A stretch of 7,406 nucleotides of DNA from positions 1 to 7,406 of the forward strand of contig DAOWNX010000037.1 of the NCBI GenBank assembly GCA_030642335.1. The letters run 5' to 3'. Under the pieces are notes generated by a model. The model was not told the DNA's origin and searched no databases. It saw only the letters and a program-made list of their open reading frames with translations. Shown one piece after another: positions 1 through 5,963 of the stretch. The stretch's first letter is position 1. Each line of letters starts with the position of its first letter. A program made the position numbers and the translations under genes. This DNA is from Caldisericota bacterium. Lineage in GTDB: Bacteria; Caldisericota; Caldisericia; Caldisericales; Caldisericaceae.

Positions 1-1037
1 CTTACCAAAACATCAACACCTAAGCTACGAAAAATCTGGTCAAATCCTTCTCCTTGAGAAACAACAACTATGGATAAGGATCTGTTGGTAGAAACTTTGG
101 AAGCTGCCGGGGCTTTACTTGCAAAAAAAGCATCTTGTTCATTTTGCATATTTTCGATTCGTGCTTCTTTAATGGGGCCATGCTTCATAACAAATTCTAT
201 GACATTATGTGGTTCGTTAGAATGCACGTGCAATTTTGTCAGATTTCCTGATTTTGCTACGACAATACTATCACCAAATTGCTCTAAATCTTTCCTTAAT
301 TGATCAGGATCAATATCAGCAATCTCCAGTAATAACACTGTATCATACTTAAACTCGAGCTCTTCACCTAAAACCTGTTGATCCATTTTTTGTACCACTT
401 CTTCAAAACCTTTTGTAATTTCTAACTCTCCTCTAAGTCCATAAAGAAGACCTTCTGTAATGAAAACAAGTCCCTGGCCACCAGCATCCACAACGCCAGC
501 TTCTTTTAAAACCGGAAGAAGCTCAGGTGTATTTGCCAGTGTCTCCTTTGCCCCCTCCAATATTTTCTCAAGAAAGGATGCAAAATCAGACTCTTCGCAT
601 GCAAGAAACATCGCTTTTTTCGACATTGACTTAATAACTGTAAGAATAGTTCCTTCAACAGGTTTAATAACTGCCTGGTACGCAATATTTGAAGATAAAA
701 CCAACCCTTCCGCAAACTCCCGGATTGTTACTTCTTCTTTTCCGTTTATATATTCAAAAAAACCTTTAAAAATCTGTGAGAGAATAACGCCAGAATTTCC
801 TCTTCCACCAATTAAAGTACCCTCGCATACAGCCTTTCCAAACTCATTCAAATTTTTTGCTTTTTGTTTACTCAATTCTTCCAGGGCTGTTTTTAATGTA
901 AGATACATATTTGAACCCGTATCTCCATCCGGCACCGGGAATACGTTCAACTTATTAACCAATTCCTTGTGTTTATTCAGATTAGCAACTGCTCCCTGAA
1001 ACATCCTGTCAAATTCAACAAGGGTTAATTTATTCAC
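1..1037 (-). CDS. fakA: FakA/YloV-type fatty acid kinase (DAK2/DhaL-domain protein), 3' end cut off by window edge
   Basis: This is the first 345 codons of an open frame that leaves the window at the left edge. FakA proteins are usually about 550 residues, so the C-terminal domain is missing here only because of the edge. In the family, FakA is the ATP-binding subunit that phosphorylates fatty acids held by a DegV-like FakB carrier, for phospholipid synthesis. The N-terminal DhaL-like nucleotide domain is clear: NVFPVPDGDTGSNM at residues 31-44, with D37 and D39 as expected metal/ATP ligands; GGRGNSGVILSQ at 77-88; and VDAGGQGL at 183-190. Residues from about 210 onward fit the FakA middle domain. 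I chose the GTG at 1035-1037 because GGGAGG lies 5 bases upstream and translation from it aligns with family N-termini. It begins immediately after the stop of the Asp23-like gene, so the two are probably one operon. No FakB gene is visible. Family assignment is strong; the exact substrate is inferred. Confidence 0.92.
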   Translation of the reverse strand, partial: MNKLTLVEFDRMFQGAVANLNKHKELVNKLNVFPVPDGDTGSNMYLTLKTALEELSKQKAKNLNEFGKAVCEGTLIGGRGNSGVILSQIFKGFFEYINGKEEVTIREFAEGLVLSSNIAYQAVIKPVEGTILTVIKSMSKKAMFLACEESDFASFLEKILEGAKETLANTPELLPVLKEAGVVDAGGQGLVFITEGLLYGLRGELEITKGFEEVVQKMDQQVLGEELEFKYDTVLLLEIADIDPDQLRKDLEQFGDSIVVAKSGNLTKLHVHSNEPHNVIEFVMKHGPIKEARIENMQNEQDAFFASKAPAASKVSTNRSLSIVVVSQGEGFDQIFRSLGVDVLV

Positions 1038-1370
1038 TTATGCCTCCCTTTTCACACCTTTTATAACCACATTTACATCAATATTTTTTAGCCCTGTAAG
1101 TTTTTCCAGCTTATAAGACACCTGATGAACAATAATATTAGCCACTTCAGAAACTTTTACGCCGCTCTGTAAAACAACATATATCGTAAAAGATACCTGT
1201 CTACCTTTTATTTTTACATCTATGCCTCGACTAAGTTTGTCGCCGCCCAAAAGCGAAAGAAACCGCTCTCCAATGCTCGCAGGAACAAGCCCCACGACGC
1301 CATAACATTGCATTGTGGTTAAAGCTGCAAGCTTTGCTAATGCATTTTCTGAAACGATTATTTTTTTCAT
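1038..1370 (-). CDS. Asp23/Gls24 family protein (YloU-like)
   Basis: A 110-aa protein of the Asp23/Gls24 (DUF322) family. Family members are small cytoplasmic or membrane-associated proteins linked to envelope stress or fatty-acid metabolism, and they commonly sit immediately before the FakA/YloV gene. Family-like features are the N-terminal helix ISENALAKLAALT-type segment (here IIVSENALAKLAALT, residues 4-18), the following GVVGLVP, the amphipathic strand VKIKGRQVSFTIYVVLQSGV (about 52-71), and the C-terminal VNVVIKGVK. The start is well supported by GGAGGT four bases before the ATG. Its TAA stop directly abuts the GTG of the fakA-like gene, which suggests co-transcription and coordinated expression. 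The biochemical role of YloU-type proteins is not well established; the family call rests on pattern and on the conserved gene order with divergent rpmB. Confidence 0.88.
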   Translation of the reverse strand: MKKIIVSENALAKLAALTTMQCYGVVGLVPASIGERFLSLLGGDKLSRGIDVKIKGRQVSFTIYVVLQSGVKVSEVANIIVHQVSYKLEKLTGLKNIDVNVVIKGVKREA

Positions 1371-1394
1371 TTTTACCTCCTATTTATGCATATT

Positions 1395-1424
1395 ATTATA
1401 GCAGACTATTGCATTGAATGGAAA
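1395..1424 (-). promoter_or_regulatory. Promoter for the asp23-like/fakA-like operon (extended -10)
   Basis: On the minus strand a perfect TATAAT (1400 to 1395) is preceded by TG at the extended -10 position (TGCTATAAT). TTTCCA (1424 to 1419), an 18-base spacer away, is a weak -35. Transcription would start near 1388, about 18 bases before the ATG at 1370, which leaves room for the GGAGGT ribosome site. Inferred from sequence only. Confidence 0.6.
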
Positions 1425-1436
1425 TTTTCTTACAAT
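1409..1436 (+). promoter_or_regulatory. Promoter for rpmB-mtnA
   Basis: TTGCAT (1409-1414) and TACAAT (1431-1436) are separated by 16 bases. The -10 matches consensus at 5 of 6 positions; the -35 is weak at 3 of 6. The predicted start near 1443 gives a leader of about 27 bases with GGAGGT at 1458-1463. The boxes lie within the same 40 bases as the opposing asp23 promoter, so polymerase may not occupy both at once. Confidence 0.5.
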
Positions 1437-1469
1437 GTAAGAGTATTATTTAAAATTGGAGGTAACGCA

Positions 1470-1652
1470 ATGAGTAGAAAATGTGAAATATGTGGGAAAG
1501 GCCCAATGGTTGGAAACAGCATAAGCCATTCACACAGAAAAACCAAGAGAAGAACTCTTCCAAATTTACATAAAGCAAAAGTTCTTCTAAATGGGAAAAT
1601 TAAAACTGCCTGGGTATGCACAGATTGCCTGAAAAAACATAAAATTACCTGA
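1470..1652 (+). CDS. rpmB: 50S ribosomal protein L28, zinc-binding (C+) form
   Basis: A 60-aa L28 protein of the large ribosomal subunit. The frame is open further upstream to 1386, but the ATG at 1470 is the real start: GGAGGT lies 6 bases before it, and the encoded MSRKCEICGKGP matches bacterial L28 N-termini. The central basic stretch with NSISHSHRKTKRR (residues 16-28) is typical, as is LPNLHKAKV. Two Cys pairs, C5/C8 and C50/C53, form the zinc ribbon of the C+ paralogue, as opposed to the cysteine-free C- forms that some bacteria use under zinc limitation. It stands divergent to the Asp23-like/FakA-like pair, a well-known order. The stop TGA overlaps the next ATG by one base, so mtnA is probably co-transcribed and translationally coupled. 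Confidence 0.96.
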   Translation: MSRKCEICGKGPMVGNSISHSHRKTKRRTLPNLHKAKVLLNGKIKTAWVCTDCLKKHKIT

Positions 1653-2680
1653 TGAAATTGGTTTCTTTAAAATTTAAAGGGGAGACGCTTTATATATTAG
1701 ACCAGAGGAAACTCCCCTTCGAATTTGTAAATATGCCCTGCAAGACCAAAGAGGATATCTGGGAAGCAATTAACAAAATGATGATAAGAGGGGCACCAGC
1801 AATAGGAGTAGCCGCTGCATACGGTATGTATTTTGGTACCAAAAACCTCGAGGAAGAAAAATTTTTTCAAAAATTAAACAAAATTAAGAAATATCTCGAC
1901 AGTGCACGGCCAACAGCAATAAATCTCAAATGGGCAACAGAAAGGATATATCAAGTCGCTGAAAAAAATAAAGGCAAAACAGTAAACACAATCAAACGCC
2001 TCATTCTTAAAGAAGCAAAAATGATGGAAAAAGAAGATGCGGAGCAGAATCTCAGTATAGGAAAATATGGTTCGACTCTTTTCCATGATAACGATACCAT
2101 TATGACTATCTGTAATACAGGCGCACTTGCAACTGTTGCGCATGGCACAGCATTCTCAGTAATAAGAAGATCATTTGAAAAACACAAAAACATTAGCGTA
2201 ATTGCCCTGGAAACACGCCCATATCTTCAGGGGGCAAGGCTTACTGCACTAGAACTCAAAGAAGCAAAGATACCTTTTCATCTTATTACCGACAATATGA
2301 GCGGATTTATGATGGCAAAAAAATTAGTAAACGGTATTGTAGTAGGAGCAGATAGAATTGCTAATAATGGTGATACTGCAAATAAAATCGGGACATATAC
2401 ACTTGCTGTCCTTGCCAGGTACCATAAAATCCCATTTTACGTAGTTGCGCCAATATCAACAATCGACCCTAATATACCAGGTGGTGCTGATATCCCCATT
2501 GAAGAAAGAAACCCAGAAGAAGTTACACATTGCGGAGGAAAAAGAGTTGCACCTGAAAAAATTAAAGTGTACAACCCTGCCTTTGATGTAACCCCAAACA
2601 AATTCATCGATGCAATCATAACGGAAAAAGGAATACTACGAAAGCCGTTCAAAGAATCAATAAAAAGAATCTTAAAATAA
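1652..2680 (+). CDS. mtnA: S-methyl-5-thioribose-1-phosphate isomerase
   Basis: A 342-aa protein, full length for MtnA, which interconverts methylthioribose-1-phosphate and methylthioribulose-1-phosphate in the methionine salvage pathway or related MTA-recycling shunts. Family marks in order: LDQRKLPFE (16-24), the phosphate-binding segment RGAPAIGVAAAYGM (46-59), ARPTAINLKWA (85-95), ICNTGALATVAHGTA (153-167) with expected catalytic C154, ETRPYLQGARLTALEL (187-202), DNMSG (214-218), GADRIANNGDTANKIGT (232-248) with expected catalytic D234, then PGGADIPIEERNPEEV and the NPAFDVTP tail. The eIF2B-like relatives and ribose-1,5-bisphosphate isomerase share the fold, but the ETRP-LQGARLTA and NPAFDVTP signatures favour MtnA. 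The ATG overlaps the rpmB stop (TGATG) and has no good ribosome site of its own, so translation probably depends on coupling. No other salvage gene is in view. It ends one base from the convergent gene. Confidence 0.92.
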   Translation: MKLVSLKFKGETLYILDQRKLPFEFVNMPCKTKEDIWEAINKMMIRGAPAIGVAAAYGMYFGTKNLEEEKFFQKLNKIKKYLDSARPTAINLKWATERIYQVAEKNKGKTVNTIKRLILKEAKMMEKEDAEQNLSIGKYGSTLFHDNDTIMTICNTGALATVAHGTAFSVIRRSFEKHKNISVIALETRPYLQGARLTALELKEAKIPFHLITDNMSGFMMAKKLVNGIVVGADRIANNGDTANKIGTYTLAVLARYHKIPFYVVAPISTIDPNIPGGADIPIEERNPEEVTHCGGKRVAPEKIKVYNPAFDVTPNKFIDAIITEKGILRKPFKESIKRILK

Positions 2681-2681
2681 T

Positions 2682-3194
2682 TTATCGAGATTTAAAAAAC
2701 AGTTTAAGGCCTGCTCGAGCACTGAGTGGCTCAGATGTTATGATGTATTTGTAGCCAATTTCAGCCATTCGATAAGAAACAACAGCAATAATTTCAGGGA
2801 TATAGCTGTCTTCTTCATAAAAAATTTTTAGCAAATTATTATTAAAAAAAACTATAGCATCTCCATTTTTACTCTTTAGAAAATTTGCATTATCCGGAAA
2901 TACTGCCTTCACAGAATGAAACAGCAATTTTTTTGAAAAAATCGGCGATATTGAATATTTGGTGACTACTCTGCGCTGTCGCTCAGTTTTCACAACAACC
3001 GTCACGGGCATATCCACCTTGTCCTTCAAAAAATTATAGATTTTCAGAGCATTTTTGAAATTCCCTATTATAGCCAACCCATTAACTCCATCTTCACACA
3101 TTTTATAAGCAGCATTAATTGAGTTTTCAAAATTATCTGAATAATTATCAAAAACAAACAGTGACCTTAAATCAATTAATCCAAATATCTTCAT
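2682..3194 (-). CDS. Unknown 170-aa protein, possibly a reduced alpha/beta barrel-like domain
   Basis: I do not recognise this protein with confidence. It has no signal peptide or membrane segment and alternates predicted strands and helices: LIDLRSLFVF (6-15), a helix SINAAYKMCEDGV (25-37), then GLAIIGN, MPVTVVV, DAIVFFNN and IPEIIAVVSY. The first 45 residues (NYSDNFENSINAAYKMCEDG) loosely recall the beta1-alpha1-beta2 start of the pterin-binding (DHPS-like) barrel. At 170 residues it is far short of that family's roughly 270, and I see none of its later catalytic motifs. The ATG overlaps the stop of the TPR-like gene by one base (TAATG), so the two are likely translationally coupled and functionally linked. 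It is real by frame length, coupling and composition; its function is unknown. Confidence 0.72.
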   Translation of the reverse strand: MKIFGLIDLRSLFVFDNYSDNFENSINAAYKMCEDGVNGLAIIGNFKNALKIYNFLKDKVDMPVTVVVKTERQRRVVTKYSISPIFSKKLLFHSVKAVFPDNANFLKSKNGDAIVFFNNNLLKIFYEEDSYIPEIIAVVSYRMAEIGYKYIITSEPLSARAGLKLFFKSR

Positions 3195-3892
3195 TATTTT
3201 TCAATTTCTTTGATTCTATCCCCTAATATAGAAAGTCCGGGAAACTTAGAATTTGACTGCGCAATACGTGTATAATATTCCTTTGCCTTTTTGATGTTTT
3301 TTGTTTCTGCATAAGATTGACCAATGCCAAGAAGAATGGCCATTCCGTCTGAAGAAAATGGTGCCTTCTCTGGTTCAAACTTCTCAAACAGAGCAAGTGC
3401 TTCTTCAAAATTTTTTAATTCCATAAAAGCAGCGCCTAAAATACGGACATTCTTCAAACTTAGATCTTTTTGGGGAATCTCTTTCATTATTTCAACAACT
3501 TTTCCCGTATTTCCAACATTATAAAATATGCTGGAAACAAAATATCTAAAAAATGGCGTATCGTTCGCTTTCAGTTTATTTTCGAGAATAAATGCTAATT
3601 TTAAGTAATGCTCTGTATTTTTCCCGGGTTGATCAAGAATATAATTCACATTATTCTCATCTGTATTAAGAGCAATCGAATCAAGAATAAGCTTAACTGT
3701 CCTTTCAATATCTCCTTGCCCAATTGCTTGCTTCGCATTCAACAGCAGCGTTACAGCCCGAGTACTTGGGGAAAACATCCGAAAAATATGCAAAATTATT
3801 GCTGCAACAAGAACAATAATAGCCACATAATTTATTTTCAATATAAAAAGAATTCCAGCACCGATATAGCCAATAAGAATCAATAAAGACAT
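3194..3892 (-). CDS. Membrane-anchored TPR-like protein
   Basis: A 232-aa protein with an N-terminal membrane hairpin (hydrophobic segments at about 2-19 and 21-38) followed by a soluble, all-helical domain. Two helix pairs at the C-terminal end fit tetratricopeptide repeats: ILGAAFMELKNFEEALALFEKF at roughly 151-172 and LLGIGQSYAETKNIKKAKEYY at 187-207, both with the usual A/Y/A spacing. Residues 44-140 look helical and may hold degenerate repeats. TPR domains bind other proteins, so a scaffold role at the membrane is likely, but no partner is shown. The ATG at 3892 follows a TGA two codons upstream, so this start is the longest possible, with AAGGAG 11 bases before it. It is coupled to the 170-aa gene downstream and separated from the upstream hydrolase by 80 bases that contain a possible promoter. 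Confidence 0.82.
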   Translation of the reverse strand: MSLLILIGYIGAGILFILKINYVAIIVLVAAIILHIFRMFSPSTRAVTLLLNAKQAIGQGDIERTVKLILDSIALNTDENNVNYILDQPGKNTEHYLKLAFILENKLKANDTPFFRYFVSSIFYNVGNTGKVVEIMKEIPQKDLSLKNVRILGAAFMELKNFEEALALFEKFEPEKAPFSSDGMAILLGIGQSYAETKNIKKAKEYYTRIAQSNSKFPGLSILGDRIKEIEK

Positions 3893-3933
3893 AAAGCATC
3901 ACGCTCCTTAGTATTTTTAGTTACCTTCAATAA

Positions 3934-3961
3934 ATGATAGCAAAATTTCGATTAAAACCAA
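3934..3961 (-). promoter_or_regulatory. Possible promoter for the TPR-like gene pair
   Basis: On the minus strand, TATCAT (3939 to 3934) carries an upstream TG in extended -10 position (TGCTATCAT). TTGGTT (3961 to 3956) lies 16 bases further upstream as a weak -35. Transcription would start near 3927, giving a leader of about 35 bases. The pair could also be read through from the hydrolase gene, since I see no terminator in the gap. Confidence 0.4.
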
Positions 3962-3972
3962 ATTGCCTTACT

Positions 3973-4920
3973 CTAACTTAAAAAAAGTTTTAAACTTCGA
4001 TTTAAAATTCGCTTTCTATAGAATATTGAAGTGGCATGACCTGAAAACAACCAGTGTCTTTCAGGTTTTCCCATTTCTTCCCACAGTTCTTGGGCAGCTT
4101 GCCTTGGAATAACCTCATCAAGCAATGCGTTATACATAATAACTTTTCTCTTCCGTAGATAGTGCCCAAAAGTTAGGGGATCAAACAGAAAACATTCTTT
4201 TGTAGGTTGCACATTCTCCAGATCATCAAGCGTCTTCAATTTTTTAATATAATCAAAATAATCTTTATGAATTTCAATGCATTTCCTTTCAGTGCATCCG
4301 TATAAATCACTATTTGCATCTACCTCATATTTTTTCCTTAATACTCTTGTAGCTAAACTTTTCCAGGTAATATGCACAAAATTGCCGCCAGTTACAACAA
4401 ACACCGCCTTTTTAATCCTTTCGTCTACCGCCATTGCAATTATTCCTACCATTCCTCCGAAACTAACACCTATCAAGTTGAACTCTCCACCATAATTACC
4501 GTCTTTTTCAAGAAAATCCATACTTGTTCTTAGATCAACGACGGCATGCCTGAAATCCTTCACCGTGTTCTCCATATCATCAAGCAAAAACTTTTTCCCA
4601 CTCTTCATCCCTTTTGGCGTACGCTCAAAATGATATGGCACAATCATAAGAAACGAAGGAATACCATTTTTAGCAAATTGATGTGGGAACCAACTCAAAG
4701 GCACAAGATTTTTGTCCCCCATTCCATGTAAAAAAATGAGTGGAATATTCGTTTTAGGTTGTTTGGGCTCGAAAAGATATCCTACCACTTTGTTTGTTTC
4801 AGGGTATGGGGTTTGAACAAAACTCTCATATTCAATTTTTGTTCGCAGGACATCTTTGCTAACTTTTATGGCTTCTGTCTTTGCTATCTTAAAATCCCTT
4901 TTCTCGTAATCATAAAGCAT
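3973..4920 (-). CDS. Alpha/beta hydrolase (serine esterase/peptidase-like)
   Basis: A 315-aa cytoplasmic alpha/beta-hydrolase-fold enzyme; no signal peptide. Landmarks counted from the chosen start: the oxyanion-hole strand PLIFLHGMGD (about 60-69, H65), the nucleophile elbow GVSFGG with S153, the acid candidate D268 in NALLDEVIP, and the catalytic H295 in FSGHATS. The triad is therefore complete. The inserted segment between about residues 178 and 250 would form the cap over the active site. I chose the ATG at 4918-4920 because GGAGGT lies 6 bases upstream. The frame opens five codons earlier at 4935, but that ATG would put the ribosome site inside the coding region. The substrate is unknown: this fold includes esterases, peptidases and lipases, and nothing here narrows it. 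Neighbours on the same strand are the TPR-like and 170-aa genes. Confidence 0.85.
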   Translation of the reverse strand: MLYDYEKRDFKIAKTEAIKVSKDVLRTKIEYESFVQTPYPETNKVVGYLFEPKQPKTNIPLIFLHGMGDKNLVPLSWFPHQFAKNGIPSFLMIVPYHFERTPKGMKSGKKFLLDDMENTVKDFRHAVVDLRTSMDFLEKDGNYGGEFNLIGVSFGGMVGIIAMAVDERIKKAVFVVTGGNFVHITWKSLATRVLRKKYEVDANSDLYGCTERKCIEIHKDYFDYIKKLKTLDDLENVQPTKECFLFDPLTFGHYLRKRKVIMYNALLDEVIPRQAAQELWEEMGKPERHWLFSGHATSIFYRKRILNRSLKLFLS

Positions 4921-4941
4921 GCAACACCTCCACACACACCT

Positions 4942-4969
4942 ATTATATACAAAATAGTGGATTTATTAA
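4942..4969 (-). promoter_or_regulatory. Promoter for the alpha/beta hydrolase gene
   Basis: On the minus strand a perfect TATAAT (4947 to 4942) is preceded, 16 bases away, by TTAATA (4969 to 4964), a 4-of-6 match to the -35. The predicted start is near 4935, some 15 bases before the ATG at 4920, with GGAGGT between. Confidence 0.55.
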
Positions 4970-4982
4970 GCATTTTGGGGAT

Positions 4983-5017
4983 TTGAAACTTGAATTTTAA
5001 TTATTCTAATCTATAAT
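4983..5017 (+). promoter_or_regulatory. Two overlapping candidate promoters for the 129-aa gene
   Basis: TTGAAA (4983-4988), 16 bases, TCTAAT (5005-5010) and TTGAAT (4990-4995), 16 bases, TATAAT (5012-5017) both fit sigma70-type spacing. The second has the better -10 but would start transcription near 5024, inside the ribosome site AGGGAGGTG (5022-5030). The first would start near 5017 and leave that site intact. One of the two probably drives the gene at 5036. Confidence 0.5.
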
Positions 5018-5035
5018 AAAAAGGGAGGTGATAAC

Positions 5036-5425
5036 ATGGATACAAACGATTTATATAAAAATATTGAAGAAATCGTGATGAAAGCCATAAAAACAGGACA
5101 AAATGTAGAAGAAACGATTGAGAAAGAAGTAGAAAAAGTGGCAAAAAAGTATTTTGAAACAGGCAAGCAGGAGAAAAAAGAAATTGAAAAAATAATTATA
5201 GGTGCAGTAAAGGATGCCAAAAAGGAGACAAAAGATAATGTTATCGCTACTGGTGCCGTAGCAAAAGGTATGCTAAAAGGGGCAAAAGAAGGGGCAAAAC
5301 TCTCTGCAAAGGTATTTCTTGATATTTTTAATGACGTTCTAAAAAATTGTATATCAATAGGGCTTGATCTTATGAAAATTCCGAAACTTATGTTTGATAG
5401 TTTTAAAAAAACAATTACAGAATAA
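5036..5425 (+). CDS. Unknown 129-aa Lys/Glu/Ala-rich helical protein
   Basis: I do not recognise a named family. The protein is almost entirely predicted helix. Residues 1-65 are rich in Lys and Glu with regularly spaced Ile/Val (EEIVMKAIKTGQNVEETIEK), which suits an amphipathic or coiled-coil helix. Residues 70-93 form a small-residue helix with Gly at near-regular intervals (TGAVAKGMLKGAKEGAKLSA). The C-terminal third, 94-124, is more hydrophobic (VFLDIFNDVL, IGLDLMKIPKLMF) but interrupted by charges, so it could bind a membrane surface without crossing it. The layout recalls phasin-like or LEA/apolipoprotein-like proteins only in general style. The start is secure: AGGGAGGTG lies 5 bases before the ATG, and a promoter is directly upstream. 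tadA follows after 52 bases. A cytoplasmic structural or surface-binding role is a guess. Confidence 0.75.
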   Translation: MDTNDLYKNIEEIVMKAIKTGQNVEETIEKEVEKVAKKYFETGKQEKKEIEKIIIGAVKDAKKETKDNVIATGAVAKGMLKGAKEGAKLSAKVFLDIFNDVLKNCISIGLDLMKIPKLMFDSFKKTITE

Positions 5426-5429
5426 CTGT

Positions 5430-5445
5430 GCATAATTGCATAATT
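5430..5445 (+). repeat. Tandem 8-bp direct repeat (GCATAATT x2)
   Basis: Two perfect head-to-tail copies of GCATAATT lie between the 129-aa gene and tadA. A weak promoter reading, TTGCAT (5436-5441), 17 bases, TATCAA (5459-5464), uses part of this repeat. It would start transcription near 5471, leaving tadA almost leaderless. Low weight; may be chance in AT-rich DNA. Confidence 0.4.
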
Positions 5446-5477
5446 AAACATCTTTTCATATCAACCTGTTACACATT

Positions 5478-5963
5478 GTGAAGAATCCATTTATGCAATT
5501 AGCAATAAAAGAAGCACTGAAAGCCGAAAGAGAAGAAGAAATACCGGTTGGTGCAGTTATTGTCTGTGATAACAAAGTAATCTCTGCTGCTCATAATATG
5601 CGAGAAAAACTAAAAGATCCCACAGCTCATGCAGAAATACTTGCAATAAGAGAAGCTGCAAAGAAAAAAAATGATTGGAGATTAACAGGTTGTACGATTT
5701 ACGTGACACTTGAGCCATGCCCTATGTGTGCTTCGGCAATACTACTGGCAAGAATAAATAAAATTGTCTTTGGAGCATATGATTCAGAAAATGGCGCCTG
5801 CGGAAGCATAATAAATATCCCCGTTACCTATAAAACATTTGGATACAATGCAAAGGTAGAAGGTGGAATAATGAAGGATGAGTGCAAGACAATACTTCAA
5901 GAATTTTTTAAAAATAGAAGAAATAAATATAATAACAAAGAGGAGAGATGGCCGAGTGGTTGA
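5478..5963 (+). CDS. tadA: tRNA-specific adenosine deaminase TadA
   Basis: A 161-aa zinc-dependent deaminase that converts adenosine to inosine at wobble position 34 of tRNA-Arg(ACG), letting one tRNA read several Arg codons. Motifs: EIPVGAVIV (21-29), the catalytic DPTAHAEILAIREA (48-61) with zinc ligand H51 and proton-shuttling E53, and LEPCPMCASAI (78-88) with zinc ligands C81 and C84. DPTAHAE and PCPMC together favour TadA over cytosine or guanine deaminases. The GTG at 5478 fits the family N-terminus (a few residues before MQLAIKEAL) but lacks a clear ribosome site. The only nearby alternative is the ATG at 5493, which would cut into the first helix. The conserved fold ends near residue 149 (QEFFKNRR). 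The last dozen residues are an unconserved tail whose final codons and TGA stop lie inside the tRNA-Ser gene. Confidence 0.93.
   Translation: MKNPFMQLAIKEALKAEREEEIPVGAVIVCDNKVISAAHNMREKLKDPTAHAEILAIREAAKKKNDWRLTGCTIYVTLEPCPMCASAILLARINKIVFGAYDSENGACGSIINIPVTYKTFGYNAKVEGGIMKDECKTILQEFFKNRRNKYNNKEERWPSG
5928..5933 (+). promoter_or_regulatory. Candidate -10 box for tRNA-Ser inside tadA
   Basis: A perfect TATAAT, read as Tyr-Asn codons in tadA, ends 8 bases before the first base of the tRNA. A transcript from it would begin at about 5940, giving a nearly trimmed tRNA precursor. No good -35 is visible (a T-run at 5904-5909), so this is a suggestion only. Confidence 0.4.

Noticed and set aside
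460..999. A 179-codon plus-strand open frame
   Set aside because: It lies wholly opposite the fakA-like gene, whose minus-strand frame carries the DGDTG and RGNSG family motifs. It has no recognisable protein pattern.
1386..1469. Upstream extension of rpmB by 28 codons
   Set aside because: The ATG at 1470 has GGAGGT in front and gives a normal L28 N-terminus. The extension covers the promoter region and matches no L28.
4921..4935. Five-codon N-terminal extension of the alpha/beta hydrolase (MWRCC)
   Set aside because: It would place the GGAGGT ribosome site inside the coding region and has none of its own. The start at 4920 is ideally spaced.
4931..4939. CA dinucleotide run near the hydrolase start
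   Set aside because: It is only about four units, lies between promoter and ribosome site, and is too short to call a microsatellite or regulatory repeat.
5011..5451. A 146-codon minus-strand frame
   Set aside because: It is antisense to the 129-aa gene, which has the promoter and ribosome site. The antisense product is Ser/Phe/Ile-rich, as expected of a shadow of a Lys/Glu-rich gene.
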